A DNA stretch of 13,791 nt from an uncultured Desulfobacterales bacterium (GTDB taxonomy: Bacteria > Desulfobacterota > Desulfobacteria > Desulfobacterales > JAFDCJ01). This document shows positions 1 to 7,412 of the stretch, one piece after another. Position 1 is the stretch's first letter. Every line of letters begins with the position of its first letter. The position numbers and the translations under genes are program-made. Where the stretch lies: NCBI GenBank assembly GCA_945787595.1, contig CALZJV010000270.1:1-13791 (forward strand), written 5' to 3'. The notes under the pieces are model-generated. The model was given only the letters and a program-made list of their open reading frames with translations. It was not told the DNA's origin and searched no databases.

Positions 1-642
1 TATATAAAAAATCCGCATGTCGGCATTTTCATTGAAGAACACTTCAGCCGGCGAATTACGCTTATGGGTCAATTTAAAAATCCGGGTACCTACGATTATC
101 TTTCAAAACAAAGGCTGCTGGACGTTATGGCTCTGGGTGGCGGCTTGAGCGACAAAGCCGGTCTTGTCGTTCAAATTCGAAAGTCCAGCGGCTCACCGGA
201 TGGACAAAGTGTTTTTTTCGTTGATTTGGATCAATTGATAAAGGCGGGTAAGTCAGAGCTCAATATCAAAATCAACGCCGGGGATGTGCTTTTTGTGCCG
301 GAGGCCGGCGTTTTTTTCGTGGACGGCGCCGTTCGCAAACCTGGATCGTATTACATCAAACACCAAACGACAGTCCAAGAGGCTTTCGTAGAGGCCGGAG
401 GTCTGGCGCCCTATGCCAACAAGGATCAGGCAGTATTGGTACGCTATGTAGAAAATGATGAACGGCAGATGATTAAACTTGATCTTTCTCAGCCGGGCAC
501 ATTGGAAACAGAGATAAAGGATCGCGATGTATTAATCGCTGAGTCCAGCGCATTCGGAAAATTGGTCCATGGCATGGGTTTTTACATAGGACTTCCCGGA
601 CTGGGAGGCATCGGCTACCAAGATCCTGCGCGCAAATATTAA
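1..642 (+). CDS. Polysaccharide export protein, Wza/SLBB type (5' end outside window)
   Basis: The reading frame is open from base 1, so only the last 213 residues are present; the first ATG (64) is internal. It encodes the C-terminal part of a Wza/EpsE-type outer-membrane polysaccharide export protein, which forms the channel for capsule or exopolysaccharide across the periplasm and outer membrane. Two SLBB-like repeats are visible: one around RITLMGQFKNPGTYDY...LLDVMALGGGLSDKAG, the other around VFFVDGAVRKPGSYYI...VQEAFVEAGGLAPYANKD. Each has the family's pattern of a G-x-V/F-x-x-PG strand followed by a helix ending in GG. A short Gly-rich tail ends the protein. The N-terminal Poly_export domain and lipoprotein signal must lie upstream. 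Context with the FecR-like protein and ExeA-like ATPase fits an exopolysaccharide locus. The family call is secure; the exact polymer cannot be read from sequence. Confidence 0.9.
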   Translation, partial: YIKNPHVGIFIEEHFSRRITLMGQFKNPGTYDYLSKQRLLDVMALGGGLSDKAGLVVQIRKSSGSPDGQSVFFVDLDQLIKAGKSELNIKINAGDVLFVPEAGVFFVDGAVRKPGSYYIKHQTTVQEAFVEAGGLAPYANKDQAVLVRYVENDERQMIKLDLSQPGTLETEIKDRDVLIAESSAFGKLVHGMGFYIGLPGLGGIGYQDPARKY

Positions 643-905
643 GAGTGAATCTTTCATCGAGTAGTTCCGATGACATAAAAATTGCCGATCTAACGAAAGC
701 GAGACAAGACCCGAAAGTCTGATGAGTTAATATTGATGGTTTCGTAATAAGCCGGAATTTCGATTTTTGCTCATTGTAACTCATTGAATTTACAAGCCCT
801 AAAATCTAATTTTTGTGCTTTTTGCGCCTTTTTGCGGCCATATCAATATCAAAAGGAAATAAAAAAAATTGAAACCGCTAACATACAATCAAAGGAGAGC
901 TTTCC
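643..905. other. 263-bp spacer with a three-copy T-rich 9-mer
   Basis: No gene is seen between the export protein and the FecR gene. At 810-837 three near-identical 9-mers of form TTTTTGYGC or TTTTTGCGG lie almost head to tail (810-818, 819-827, 829-837). This is typical of low-complexity dispersed intergenic repeats. A weak -35-like TTGAAT (784-789) is present, but no convincing -10 is correctly spaced from it. A small stem AGAC/GTCT closes a CCGAAA loop near 706-719. No intrinsic terminator was found after the upstream gene. Confidence 0.4.
891..897 (+). promoter_or_regulatory. Ribosome binding site of the FecR-domain gene
   Basis: AAAGGAG lies 8 nt before the ATG at 906. It is a near-perfect Shine-Dalgarno sequence and fixes that start. 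Confidence 0.8.
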
Positions 906-1691
906 ATGTACTGGTCAGGAAGAAATAAATTAGGATTAAAAATTTTGGCTATCGGTTTATCATTTGCTCTTGCGCTTCCAGGTTTCTCGTCAGAATTGAA
1001 ATCCGCCCGAATATATCCTACGGGTAAAATTACCATTTACAGCGATAATCAAATAGTCGGAGAATTCAGCCAGGAAGCGCCTTTTCCGGAAGGATTTTTA
1101 ATAGCGGCGGATGGAAAATGCGGCGTAAAAATGGAGGACATTTATTTGGTGGCTGAAGATAGGAGCCTGTTTTCTGTGGCCAATTCAGCCAACCTGAGGA
1201 AAGTTTTAATCAAAGAAGGAACCTTATATTTTGCGGTGTCCGATATGTCTCGTTCACTTAATTTAATAACTCCTTTCGGGACATTAGCCGTCCTCGATAT
1301 ATTGCTGAATGCAGCGACAGGCAGCCCACAGTTGAAAGGTTATGTAGCCGTCAAGCAAAATGGAAGCGAGATAGGAGTTTTAGAGGGCGGTTCAATGATC
1401 GTTTCAACCCAGCGAGGAGAAATGATGATAGAATCCGGGCAGCAACTCACTTTGGCCCAGGCGGACATGGACGTCGGTGCGCCGGAAGAAATAGAAACAA
1501 GCGACGAAACCAAGGACAAAGATGTTAAAGAGGGCAAGGAGGAAAAAGCAGGGCTTTCAAAAACTACCAAAATTGTTATCGGCGTGGTCGGCGCTGCTGT
1601 TTTCGCAGGGGGTATAGGTGCTCTTGCGGGCGGGGGTGGCGGTGGAGGCAGCGGTAGCGGTGGGGATTCAATCAGCCCTTCTTCCCCCTAA
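906..1691 (+). CDS. FecR-domain envelope protein with Gly-rich membrane-anchored tail
   Basis: A 261-residue protein. Residues 9-28 form a hydrophobic signal sequence with a possible cleavage site near 27-30. Residues about 75-185 resemble a FecR domain: a predicted all-beta region with the pattern of DIYLVAEDRSLF, then LRKVLIKEGTLYFAV, then LITPFGTLAVLD. Many such proteins are periplasmic and sense or scaffold ligands; this one has no paired FecI sigma factor here, so a TonB-linked role is unlikely. An acidic/Lys-rich linker (193-224) leads to a second hydrophobic segment (about 230-241) and a tail with seven consecutive glycines, rather like a glycine-rich membrane anchor. The start is supported by a strong ribosome binding site. 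It sits between an export protein and an ExeA-like ATPase and ends at an intrinsic terminator, so it is probably transcribed separately from the ATPase. The domain call is moderate; no precise function can be given. Confidence 0.7.
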   Translation: MYWSGRNKLGLKILAIGLSFALALPGFSSELKSARIYPTGKITIYSDNQIVGEFSQEAPFPEGFLIAADGKCGVKMEDIYLVAEDRSLFSVANSANLRKVLIKEGTLYFAVSDMSRSLNLITPFGTLAVLDILLNAATGSPQLKGYVAVKQNGSEIGVLEGGSMIVSTQRGEMMIESGQQLTLAQADMDVGAPEEIETSDETKDKDVKEGKEEKAGLSKTTKIVIGVVGAAVFAGGIGALAGGGGGGGSGSGGDSISPSSP

Positions 1692-1731
1692 CGAAGGCAT
1701 TTTACAGAAAAGTTCTAAGAGTTTCGCTCCA

Positions 1732-1802
1732 ATTGGCGTATCGAATTATTGGTGATTAAAAAGACGTACAGACACCTTTCTTACCAATAATTCAACTCCA
1801 AT
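1732..1802. repeat. Long perfect inverted repeat (11-bp arms) in the 3' untranslated region
   Basis: GAATTATTGGT (1743-1753) and ACCAATAATTC (1783-1793) are perfect reverse complements separated by 29 nt. ATTGG (1732-1736) and CCAAT (1798-1802) extend the pairing outwards after internal loops of 6 and 4 nt. It lies between the stop of the FecR gene and its terminator, so in RNA it would form a long AT-rich stem. It may be an mRNA-stabilising stem, a protein site or a small palindromic repeat; there is no poly-U after it. Confidence 0.6.
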
Positions 1803-1820
1803 ACCATTTTTAATTCCTTG

Positions 1821-1846
1821 ACCCGTCCATTTGTGACGGGTTTTTT
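1821..1846 (+). terminator. Intrinsic terminator after the FecR-domain gene
   Basis: Stem ACCCGTC (1821-1827), 7-nt loop, GACGGGT (1835-1841), directly followed by a T run (1842-1846). It is a seven-base-pair perfect GC-rich stem plus U-tract, a classic Rho-independent terminator on the + strand, 130 bases after the stop codon. Confidence 0.88.
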
Positions 1847-2209
1847 AATTTAAAATTGATTAAAAACGATAGAAATGTAAAAATTAAAGACATGGCAAAG
1901 GTTCAGCCACCCAGAGACGAAGGAACCAAAAAAAGGGATATGAGGTTTAACCTATTACTAATTTTCCAGTTTTGACGGGTTTTGGATCCATCTTCTATTT
2001 TATTGTAATCGTTAAATATTTTATCAGACACAATTTTTATTTTTCACAAGGACCAGTGCCCGAGTCTTGAATAGAACCCATATCGTACACAATATTGGGA
2101 TACTTATTAATTTTCATCTCTAATCAGGGAGCATCGGTTTCATGTATTTATTGGATAGTCTTCGTGCTGATGTTTATGCATCATAAGGGTTTATTGGGTT
2201 TCCTAACAT
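1847..2209. other. Upstream region of the ExeA-like ATPase; possible RNA structure and leader ORF
   Basis: AT-rich spacer without a recognised gene. A stem GGTTC (1900-1904)/GAACC (1923-1927) encloses an 18-nt loop that is more GC-rich than its surroundings, and an 11-bp imperfectly symmetric AGGTTTAACCT follows at 1943-1953. A 14-codon ORF (2142-2186), preceded at 10 nt by AGGGAG, ends 23 nt before the ATPase start and could be a leader peptide. The ATPase start itself has no good Shine-Dalgarno. No promoter was convincing. Confidence 0.35.
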
Positions 2210-4555
2210 ATGTACACTGCATATTATAATTTAAAAGAAACGCCCTTCAATCAGTCAGTAGATCCCAAATATACCTGGCTAAGCGAAAAACAGTTAGAGG
2301 CTTTGGGTGTTATTAAGCAGAATTATCTTGATAAAAAAGGGTTTTTTCTGATTACCGGGGATGCCGGCACTGGAAAAACGGCTTTTATTAAAAGACTTTT
2401 TGCCGAAATTGAATCTAAAACCATCGTCGCAACGGTGACGGACCCTGATCTGGATACGCTTGATTTTTTCAACTGGCTGTCGGTAGAATTCAATTTGAAC
2501 GTAACGTTTAAAAGTAAAGGGGCTTTTTTAACCCGTTTCAAAAGGTTCTTACTCGAAACCTACCAAAAAAAGATTAACGTCGCCTTAATCATTGATGATG
2601 CCCATAGGATCAATCAAGAGCTTATCGAAGAATTATTGACGCTTTCAAATATAAAGAAGGGCGGCAGCAAGCTATTGAGCATATTTTTTGTCGGACAATC
2701 AGGATTCAATAAAATTTTGCAGAAAAAACAAAACAGCGCGTTTAGAAAGAGCATCAACGCTCATTTTCGTCTAAAGCCATTAAAAGAAGATGAAATAGTT
2801 CAACTTATCTTATATCGTCTCAAGGTGGCTGGAGCAAAGGCTGAAATATTCAGTTCAAGAGCTTTTCATGAAATTTATCAATTTTCTGCGGGTTATCCAA
2901 GGATGGTGGTCAACATCTGCGATCGGGCAATGATAGCAGGATGCATCAGTGCAACACATATCATTGATAAGGATTTGATAATTGAATGCGGTAAAGATCT
3001 TCAAATTGCCGGCATCAAAAGGGAAATAAAAGGTATCGATCATCTTAATGAGATTCCTGGATCCAAGGCATCTGCGGCAAAAGTAATCAAAGAGAAAAAT
3101 AAAGAGATCAAAAAATCGCTCCTAAGAAATTTGAAAATCAGGATTGCGCCGGTGTCCCGGACAGCGATATTACCTGTATTTTTAGCGATTTTAGTTATCG
3201 TGGCCATCTACTTTATATACCAGTTCAAATCAGCCTTGCTGTCCTGGGCGAACATCAACCTTGATCAGGATAAACCAACCTCAGCGCAGAGCGAACCTTT
3301 AGCTTCCAATGTCACACAGCAAAAAGAAACTGAATCTGAAATAAAAATGCTATTATCTGCTAATGAGGAAGAAAAATCAAATCAATTAGACGAAAAACAG
3401 GCAGATTTATCCAATGATGGGTACGGGTTAGACGAACTTGAGATTGATGAAGATATTATTTCTTCAGACAATCAAAGCGCTCCAGCTGCTGATGAATCAC
3501 CAGTTAAACCCATGATTGTTGGCGACTTAGCAAAGTTTGATGTTAATATTGAGCCTGAGCCAATCAAAGCGGATACTGAAACAATCAATCCATCGACCTC
3601 GGAAGAGGAAGATACTGAGATATTTCCCGAGAAAATTGGCAACGATATCGAGCAACTCCCTTTAGAGTTACCCGAAATTGAAACCGACAAAGAATCAACA
3701 GATAGAAAATTTAAAATGTTATCCCGCCGTTTAGCCTTAAAGTTGAAGCTTTCTGAAATAGAGCGGCAGGAGGCGGATATTCAAGAACTCCGACTTGAGC
3801 TCAAAACCGGAAAGGCGATAGGTGCACAACCGGCGAACGATTCAAAAGCAAGAAAGGATGTTCAACCCCAACAATCGGTGGCAAAGAAACGATATTTGCC
3901 GGAAAAAGAGCGGGAGGAAGCGGATATCCAAATAGTCCATCTGGCACCCACAACTGAAAAAATTAGCGGTACCCAACCGGCGGAGGATTCCAAAGCAAAG
4001 ATAGATATCCAACCCCAGCAATTAGCAGTTAAGAAACCCCCGCCACAGGCTCCTCCTGTAAAGTCTGATTTAGACCCTGCAGCCAAACCACCGATAGAGC
4101 CAAATGCCAAAGTGGCCGCGCTGGGTCAAGCAAACAAGGAGGACGATCTTCGTGATCGTGTAAATCTGAAAGAGCGATTACATTCTTTCCTGGAAGTCTA
4201 TTGTCATACATACGAAGCGAAAGATTTGGATCATTTTTCCACCTTCTTTAGTCCGGATGCCCGCGAAAACGACAAGCCTTTTTTTAACCTGCTGCCAAAA
4301 TATCGCCACAATTTTGAAGTCATCGAATTCATAAATTATCGGATTGAATTGCAGAAATATAAATATAATGACGAGCATGGTACGATAAACATCGAGGGAA
4401 GATTTTTTTTAGAATGGCTCCCCGGTGGTACCAAATGGAGGCGGAATTCAGGCAAAATTTTTATGGAGCTGCAGGAGTTCGGTGCATCATTTAAAATAAG
4501 TCGGCTCGATTACTACGGTGATCAGCAAAAAAAAACAAGGAAGAACCCCGATTGA
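2210..4555 (+). CDS. ExeA-like AAA ATPase, membrane-anchored, with C-terminal NTF2-like domain
   Basis: A 781-residue protein opening with MYTAYYNLKETPFN, the typical start of ExeA/GspA-type ATPases, including those found in exosortase and exopolysaccharide loci. This justifies the start despite a weak ribosome binding site. Walker A is GDAGTGKT (50-57) and Walker B is VALIIDDAH (124-132). The ATPase module runs to about 270. One transmembrane helix at about 319-339 places the rest in the periplasm. Residues about 350-640 are an acidic, low-complexity linker holding a tandem repeat. Residues about 645-781 look like an NTF2/SnoaL-type cone-shaped domain (FLEVYCHTYEAKDLDHFSTFF then a series of beta strands). 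Classical GspA ends in a peptidoglycan-binding domain instead. A role in assembling or energising an envelope-spanning secretion or polysaccharide machine is inferred from family and neighbours. ATPase call is firm; NTF2 call is moderate. Confidence 0.85.
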   Translation: MYTAYYNLKETPFNQSVDPKYTWLSEKQLEALGVIKQNYLDKKGFFLITGDAGTGKTAFIKRLFAEIESKTIVATVTDPDLDTLDFFNWLSVEFNLNVTFKSKGAFLTRFKRFLLETYQKKINVALIIDDAHRINQELIEELLTLSNIKKGGSKLLSIFFVGQSGFNKILQKKQNSAFRKSINAHFRLKPLKEDEIVQLILYRLKVAGAKAEIFSSRAFHEIYQFSAGYPRMVVNICDRAMIAGCISATHIIDKDLIIECGKDLQIAGIKREIKGIDHLNEIPGSKASAAKVIKEKNKEIKKSLLRNLKIRIAPVSRTAILPVFLAILVIVAIYFIYQFKSALLSWANINLDQDKPTSAQSEPLASNVTQQKETESEIKMLLSANEEEKSNQLDEKQADLSNDGYGLDELEIDEDIISSDNQSAPAADESPVKPMIVGDLAKFDVNIEPEPIKADTETINPSTSEEEDTEIFPEKIGNDIEQLPLELPEIETDKESTDRKFKMLSRRLALKLKLSEIERQEADIQELRLELKTGKAIGAQPANDSKARKDVQPQQSVAKKRYLPEKEREEADIQIVHLAPTTEKISGTQPAEDSKAKIDIQPQQLAVKKPPPQAPPVKSDLDPAAKPPIEPNAKVAALGQANKEDDLRDRVNLKERLHSFLEVYCHTYEAKDLDHFSTFFSPDARENDKPFFNLLPKYRHNFEVIEFINYRIELQKYKYNDEHGTINIEGRFFLEWLPGGTKWRRNSGKIFMELQEFGASFKISRLDYYGDQQKKTRKNPD
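3761..4036 (+). repeat. In-frame tandem repeat in the ATPase linker (period 147 bp, 49 codons)
   Basis: Codons 518-560 and 567-609 align without gaps over 43 residues with 25 identities. Shared blocks are EADIQ, QPA, DSKA and QPQQ. Copy 1 spans 3761-3889 and copy 2 spans 3908-4036. DNA similarity is visible as well, indicating an internal duplication in the periplasmic linker. Confidence 0.85.
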
Positions 4556-5085
4556 TACGCCTATCAGCAAACATAGATAGAACTATACAGAGATCACGGA
4601 TTAGTTATACGCCCAAGTGATCGTCACAATGCAAATCCTGCCGACCTCAGGCGCTACAACTGGTTGCAAGGCACCTTCACTAGTTCCTCTTCAACGTCAT
4701 CAGCTATCTTATTGCTGTATTTTGTAAGCTCAAACTTAGCCCATCAATTCGCAAATTCGATCACGAATTTGCTCAGACTTCGGCCGAGCTCAGCTGAAGG
4801 CCTCAGGACCAGGTGCTGAGTGAGCAATTAGATTGGATTGATCAAGATACATACATTACTGTATTTGTGAATCGAAGCATTTTTTTTATCGAGATCTTTC
4901 GAATACCCCATCCGCTTGCGGCGGGAAGCTTCATTATCATCCACCTAATTCTAATTATTATCATTTCTAATGATGTGTTTCCAACAGATGTGTTAAAGTT
5001 TGACAATTTTAACCGGTTCTGTCAAATGAATCTCCAATTAGGGCCAAAGAGGTCCGAAAAAAATTTAAATGCGGGGAATGACGCT
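4556..5085. other. 530-bp non-coding region before argJ with several perfect inverted repeats
   Basis: No gene was recognised on either strand. Structures seen: GCAAATTCG/CGAATTTGC (4751-4759, 4764-4772), a nine-base-pair perfect hairpin with a 4-nt loop and no U-tract; GCTCAGC (4788-4794) pairing with GCTGAGTGAGC (4815-4825) with a 2-nt bulge; a direct repeat of GATGTGTT at 4972 and 4987; TTTGACA (4999-5005) with TGTCAAA (5020-5026), enclosing the palindrome AACCGGTT (5011-5018). The last group sits 60-90 bp before argJ and could be an operator or promoter; the TTGACA at 5000 has no good -10. The frame of argJ is open back to 4813, but the upstream translation has no family resemblance. Confidence 0.5.
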
Positions 5086-6270
5086 ATGGAACAAAAAGGA
5101 TGCCCGGGATTTCAAGCTGCTGGTGTGATGTGCGGGCTGAAAAAGAATGGTCGAAAGGATCTCGGACTTATTTACTCAGAGGTTTCGGCGAATGTCGCCG
5201 GGTTATTTACTCAAAACTGCGTTCAAGCTGCCCCGGTGGTGTTGGATCGACAACGAATTGCCAGGGGAGTGTGCCGTGCACTCATCGTAAACAGTGGTAA
5301 CGCCAACTGCTGTACAGGCGATCGGGGCATGCGGGATGCCATTCACATGGCAGGCCTCGCGGCTGCCGGTCTGGGTGTCGCCGAAGACGAGGTTCTGGTG
5401 TCTTCCACAGGAGTTATCGGTGAACCATTGCGCATCGAGAAAATAAAAATGGCCGTGCCTGCTTTGATAAAAGCCTTGCATGGGGAAGGCATCCTTGATT
5501 TTGCCGAAGCGATTATGACAACGGATACGGTGCCGAAGATTATCAGTCGCCGCGGAGAACTGGATGGAAAGATTTTTACTGTGACAGGTGTGGCGAAGGG
5601 GGCTGGAATGATCCGCCCGGATATGGCGACCATGCTGTGTTACCTGATGACCGATATCCAGGCTTCTCCTATTTTGCTGAAAGAAATGCTCAAGGTTGCG
5701 GTGGATCTGTCGCTTAATCGAATTACGGTGGACGGCGATACGAGCACGAACGACACCGTCCTTTTAATGGCCAACGGCCTGTCCGGTGCCGAGATTCTTA
5801 CCGGCTCGCAAAGGGATATTTTTCAGCTCGTATTAGACGATGTGCTGATTTCTCTGGCCAAATGGCTGATCAAAGACGGCGAGGGAGCCACAAAGCTCGT
5901 TGAGATTGTGGTCACAGGCGCCGGATCGGACCAGGATGCGCGAAGGATTGCCGACACGGTAGCCCATTCCAACCTGTTTAAGACCGCGCTATTCGGGGAA
6001 GATGCTAACTGGGGGCGGATTCTAGCTGCAGTCGGAAGGGCAGGGGTTGCAGTGGAGCCTGGGAAAATGGATGTTCGGTTCGGCCCTGTGTTGATGGTGC
6101 AAGACGGCCTTGGCTGCGGCAAATTGGCAGAGGCAGAGGCCACTAAAATACTCAAACAACCTGAATTTGACATCACCATCGACTTGAAATCGGGAAGGGG
6201 GCATGCATCCGTATTTACCTGTGATTTTTCCATCGATTATGTAAAGATTAACGCGGATTATCGGACATAA
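5086..6270 (+). CDS. argJ: Bifunctional ornithine acetyltransferase / N-acetylglutamate synthase
   Basis: ArgJ moves the acetyl group from N-acetylornithine to glutamate, closing the acetyl cycle of arginine biosynthesis; bifunctional forms also use acetyl-CoA. The protein is 394 residues, the usual family length. The start at 5086 gives MEQKGCPGFQAAGV, matching the family's beginning, and has GGGGA 8 nt upstream; in-frame ATGs at 4813 and 5026 would only add non-homologous sequence. The self-cleavage site that splits the precursor into alpha and beta chains is visible as PDMATML, with the nucleophilic Thr at residue 182. Other family blocks are NSGNANCCTG, SSTGVIGEPL, DGDTSTNDT, KDGEGATK and FGEDANWGRI. 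The protein acts in the cytoplasm. No other arg gene is nearby, so argJ is not in an arg operon here. Whether it is mono- or bifunctional cannot be decided from sequence alone. Confidence 0.96.
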   Translation: MEQKGCPGFQAAGVMCGLKKNGRKDLGLIYSEVSANVAGLFTQNCVQAAPVVLDRQRIARGVCRALIVNSGNANCCTGDRGMRDAIHMAGLAAAGLGVAEDEVLVSSTGVIGEPLRIEKIKMAVPALIKALHGEGILDFAEAIMTTDTVPKIISRRGELDGKIFTVTGVAKGAGMIRPDMATMLCYLMTDIQASPILLKEMLKVAVDLSLNRITVDGDTSTNDTVLLMANGLSGAEILTGSQRDIFQLVLDDVLISLAKWLIKDGEGATKLVEIVVTGAGSDQDARRIADTVAHSNLFKTALFGEDANWGRILAAVGRAGVAVEPGKMDVRFGPVLMVQDGLGCGKLAEAEATKILKQPEFDITIDLKSGRGHASVFTCDFSIDYVKINADYRT

Positions 6271-6291
6271 CCCGGATAAACCGGAAATAAT

Positions 6292-6399
6292 AAATTACAA
6301 GCGCCAAACTACAAATAAATATCAAATTACAATATCCAAATCTCAAATAAGATCAAACGCCAATTGTTTGGGATTTTGAATTTAGGTCATTGTGATTTG
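6292..6399. repeat. Dispersed palindromic repeat, copy A
   Basis: Shares with the element at 8788-8932 the blocks AAATTACAAGC, ACAAATAAATATCAAATT, GTTTGGGATTTTGAATTT and TCATTGTGATTTG in the same order, while the middle differs. Its right end is interrupted at 6400 by a different repeat. The element is AT-rich and non-coding, and sits between argJ and the pseudouridine synthase gene. Confidence 0.75.
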
Positions 6400-6446
6400 C
6401 CCTTCGACTTGGCTCAGGGTGGTTAGGTGGTGAGCTTGCCGAACCA
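6400..6446. repeat. CCCTTCGAC-type palindromic dispersed repeat
   Basis: Begins CCCTTCGACTTGGCTCAGGG and ends TGAGCTTGCCGAACCA. The arms TTCGACTTGGCTCA (6403-6416) and TGAGCTTGCCGAA (6431-6443) are imperfect reverse complements around a G/T-rich loop. This matches, from memory, a family of short intergenic repeats common in environmental bacterial genomes. It abuts copy A of the other repeat. Confidence 0.65.
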
Positions 6447-6588
6447 TTTGGTATTTGTTATTTGAATTTTTAATTGCCCATCTGACACCTGAAACCTTCA
6501 TTTTCTTACAACATGTTGTCAGATAAAACCTGATAAGGGCCTAATCTGTAACCCGCAAATCGAAGCACGCAAACCGCGATAAATATCC

Positions 6589-7290
6589 ATGCCATGGATG
6601 CGATTACAAAAATTCCTTTCCGCAGCCGGTATCTGCTCGCGCAGGAGGGGTGAAGCGTTTATTAAAGCCGGTCGAGTTACTGTTAATGGACGGATTGTTG
6701 TTGAAATGGGCACAAAGATCGATCCGGAAAAGGATCAGGTGCATTTTGATGGTAAGCCCGTAAAATATGAGCAGCCCCTGGTCTATATTGCACTGAACAA
6801 ACCTGTGGGCTATGTGACCAGTTGCCGTCATCCGGGGGAAAAAATTGTGATCGATCTGGTGAACATCGCTCAGCGCGTTTATCCTATCGGCAGATTAGAT
6901 AAAGATTCCACCGGTCTTTTATTATTGACCAACGACGGAAGACTGCATCATAAGCTCTCCCACCCTTCTTTTGACCATGAGAAAGAATATGACGTCACTG
7001 TGGCCAAAACCATAGCTGATGGCGCACTGCAAAAAATGGCGGCAGGATTGTCGCTGATGGAGAGCAAAACCCGACCGGCCCAGGTTCACAGGATGACCTC
7101 GCGACGATTTCAAATTATCCTGAAAGAGGGTAAAAACAGGCAGGTTCGACGGATGGTCCGAAAGGTAGGAAATCAGGTGACAAGGCTTAAACGAATCCGG
7201 GTCGCCGGCGTAAAACTAGGGCGGCTGCCCCCGGGAAAATGGCGACATCTGACGGAAAAGGAGAAAGAGGCGCTATTAAATCTGCTGTAG
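6589..7290 (+). CDS. RsuA/RluB-family rRNA pseudouridine synthase
   Basis: Isomerises a specific uridine of ribosomal RNA to pseudouridine in the cytoplasm. The 233-residue protein begins with an S4 RNA-binding domain (about 4-60; RLQKFLSAAGICSRRRGEAFIKAGRVTVNG is the standard opening, quoted here only as a recognisable block of shorter motifs RLQKFL and SRRRGE). The catalytic domain follows, with NKPVGYV (70-76), the active-site motif GRLDKDSTGLLL with catalytic Asp104, and the C-terminal KEGKNRQVRRM block. Length and motifs fit RluB (23S) or RsuA (16S) subfamilies; RluB-like is slightly favoured by the EGKNRQVRRM region, but the target uridine is not certain. Two starts are possible, 6589 and 6598; the second gives the usual MRLQKFL start, and neither has a strong ribosome binding site. 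It stands alone between repeats and a surface-sugar gene. Confidence 0.92.
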   Translation: MPWMRLQKFLSAAGICSRRRGEAFIKAGRVTVNGRIVVEMGTKIDPEKDQVHFDGKPVKYEQPLVYIALNKPVGYVTSCRHPGEKIVIDLVNIAQRVYPIGRLDKDSTGLLLLTNDGRLHHKLSHPSFDHEKEYDVTVAKTIADGALQKMAAGLSLMESKTRPAQVHRMTSRRFQIILKEGKNRQVRRMVRKVGNQVTRLKRIRVAGVKLGRLPPGKWRHLTEKEKEALLNLL

Positions 7291-7412
7291 AATGAAATAC
7301 GCGCGCTTTTTAATGGAAAGTACCGGAACGTTCACGACGTCATATTCTTGCTGTCGATAACTCTCTGTGAACAACAATTTAGAACAATTGAGAACTTAAA
7401 ACCAGAGAATCG

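Larger units (their letters stand above)
6271..6588. other. Spacer argJ to pseudouridine synthase
   Basis: Occupied mainly by the two repeats listed at 6292-6446. The remaining 140 bases show an ACAACATGTTGT palindrome (6508-6519) and no convincing promoter or terminator. Confidence 0.4.

Noticed and set aside
700..740. Hammerhead-ribozyme-like CTGATGAG with nearby GAAA
   Set aside because: The order of core segments and the required UH cleavage site cannot be satisfied, and the possible stems are only 3-4 bp.
1891..1953. Cyclic di-GMP-I riboswitch suggested by GGCAAAGG
   Set aside because: The conserved GGACGCAAAGCC-like segment and the second hairpin are absent; only a simple stem-loop is supported.
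4813..5085. N-terminal extension of argJ by 91 codons
   Set aside because: The translation upstream of 5086 is hydrophobic and unlike ArgJ, while 5086 gives a family-like start and a ribosome binding site.
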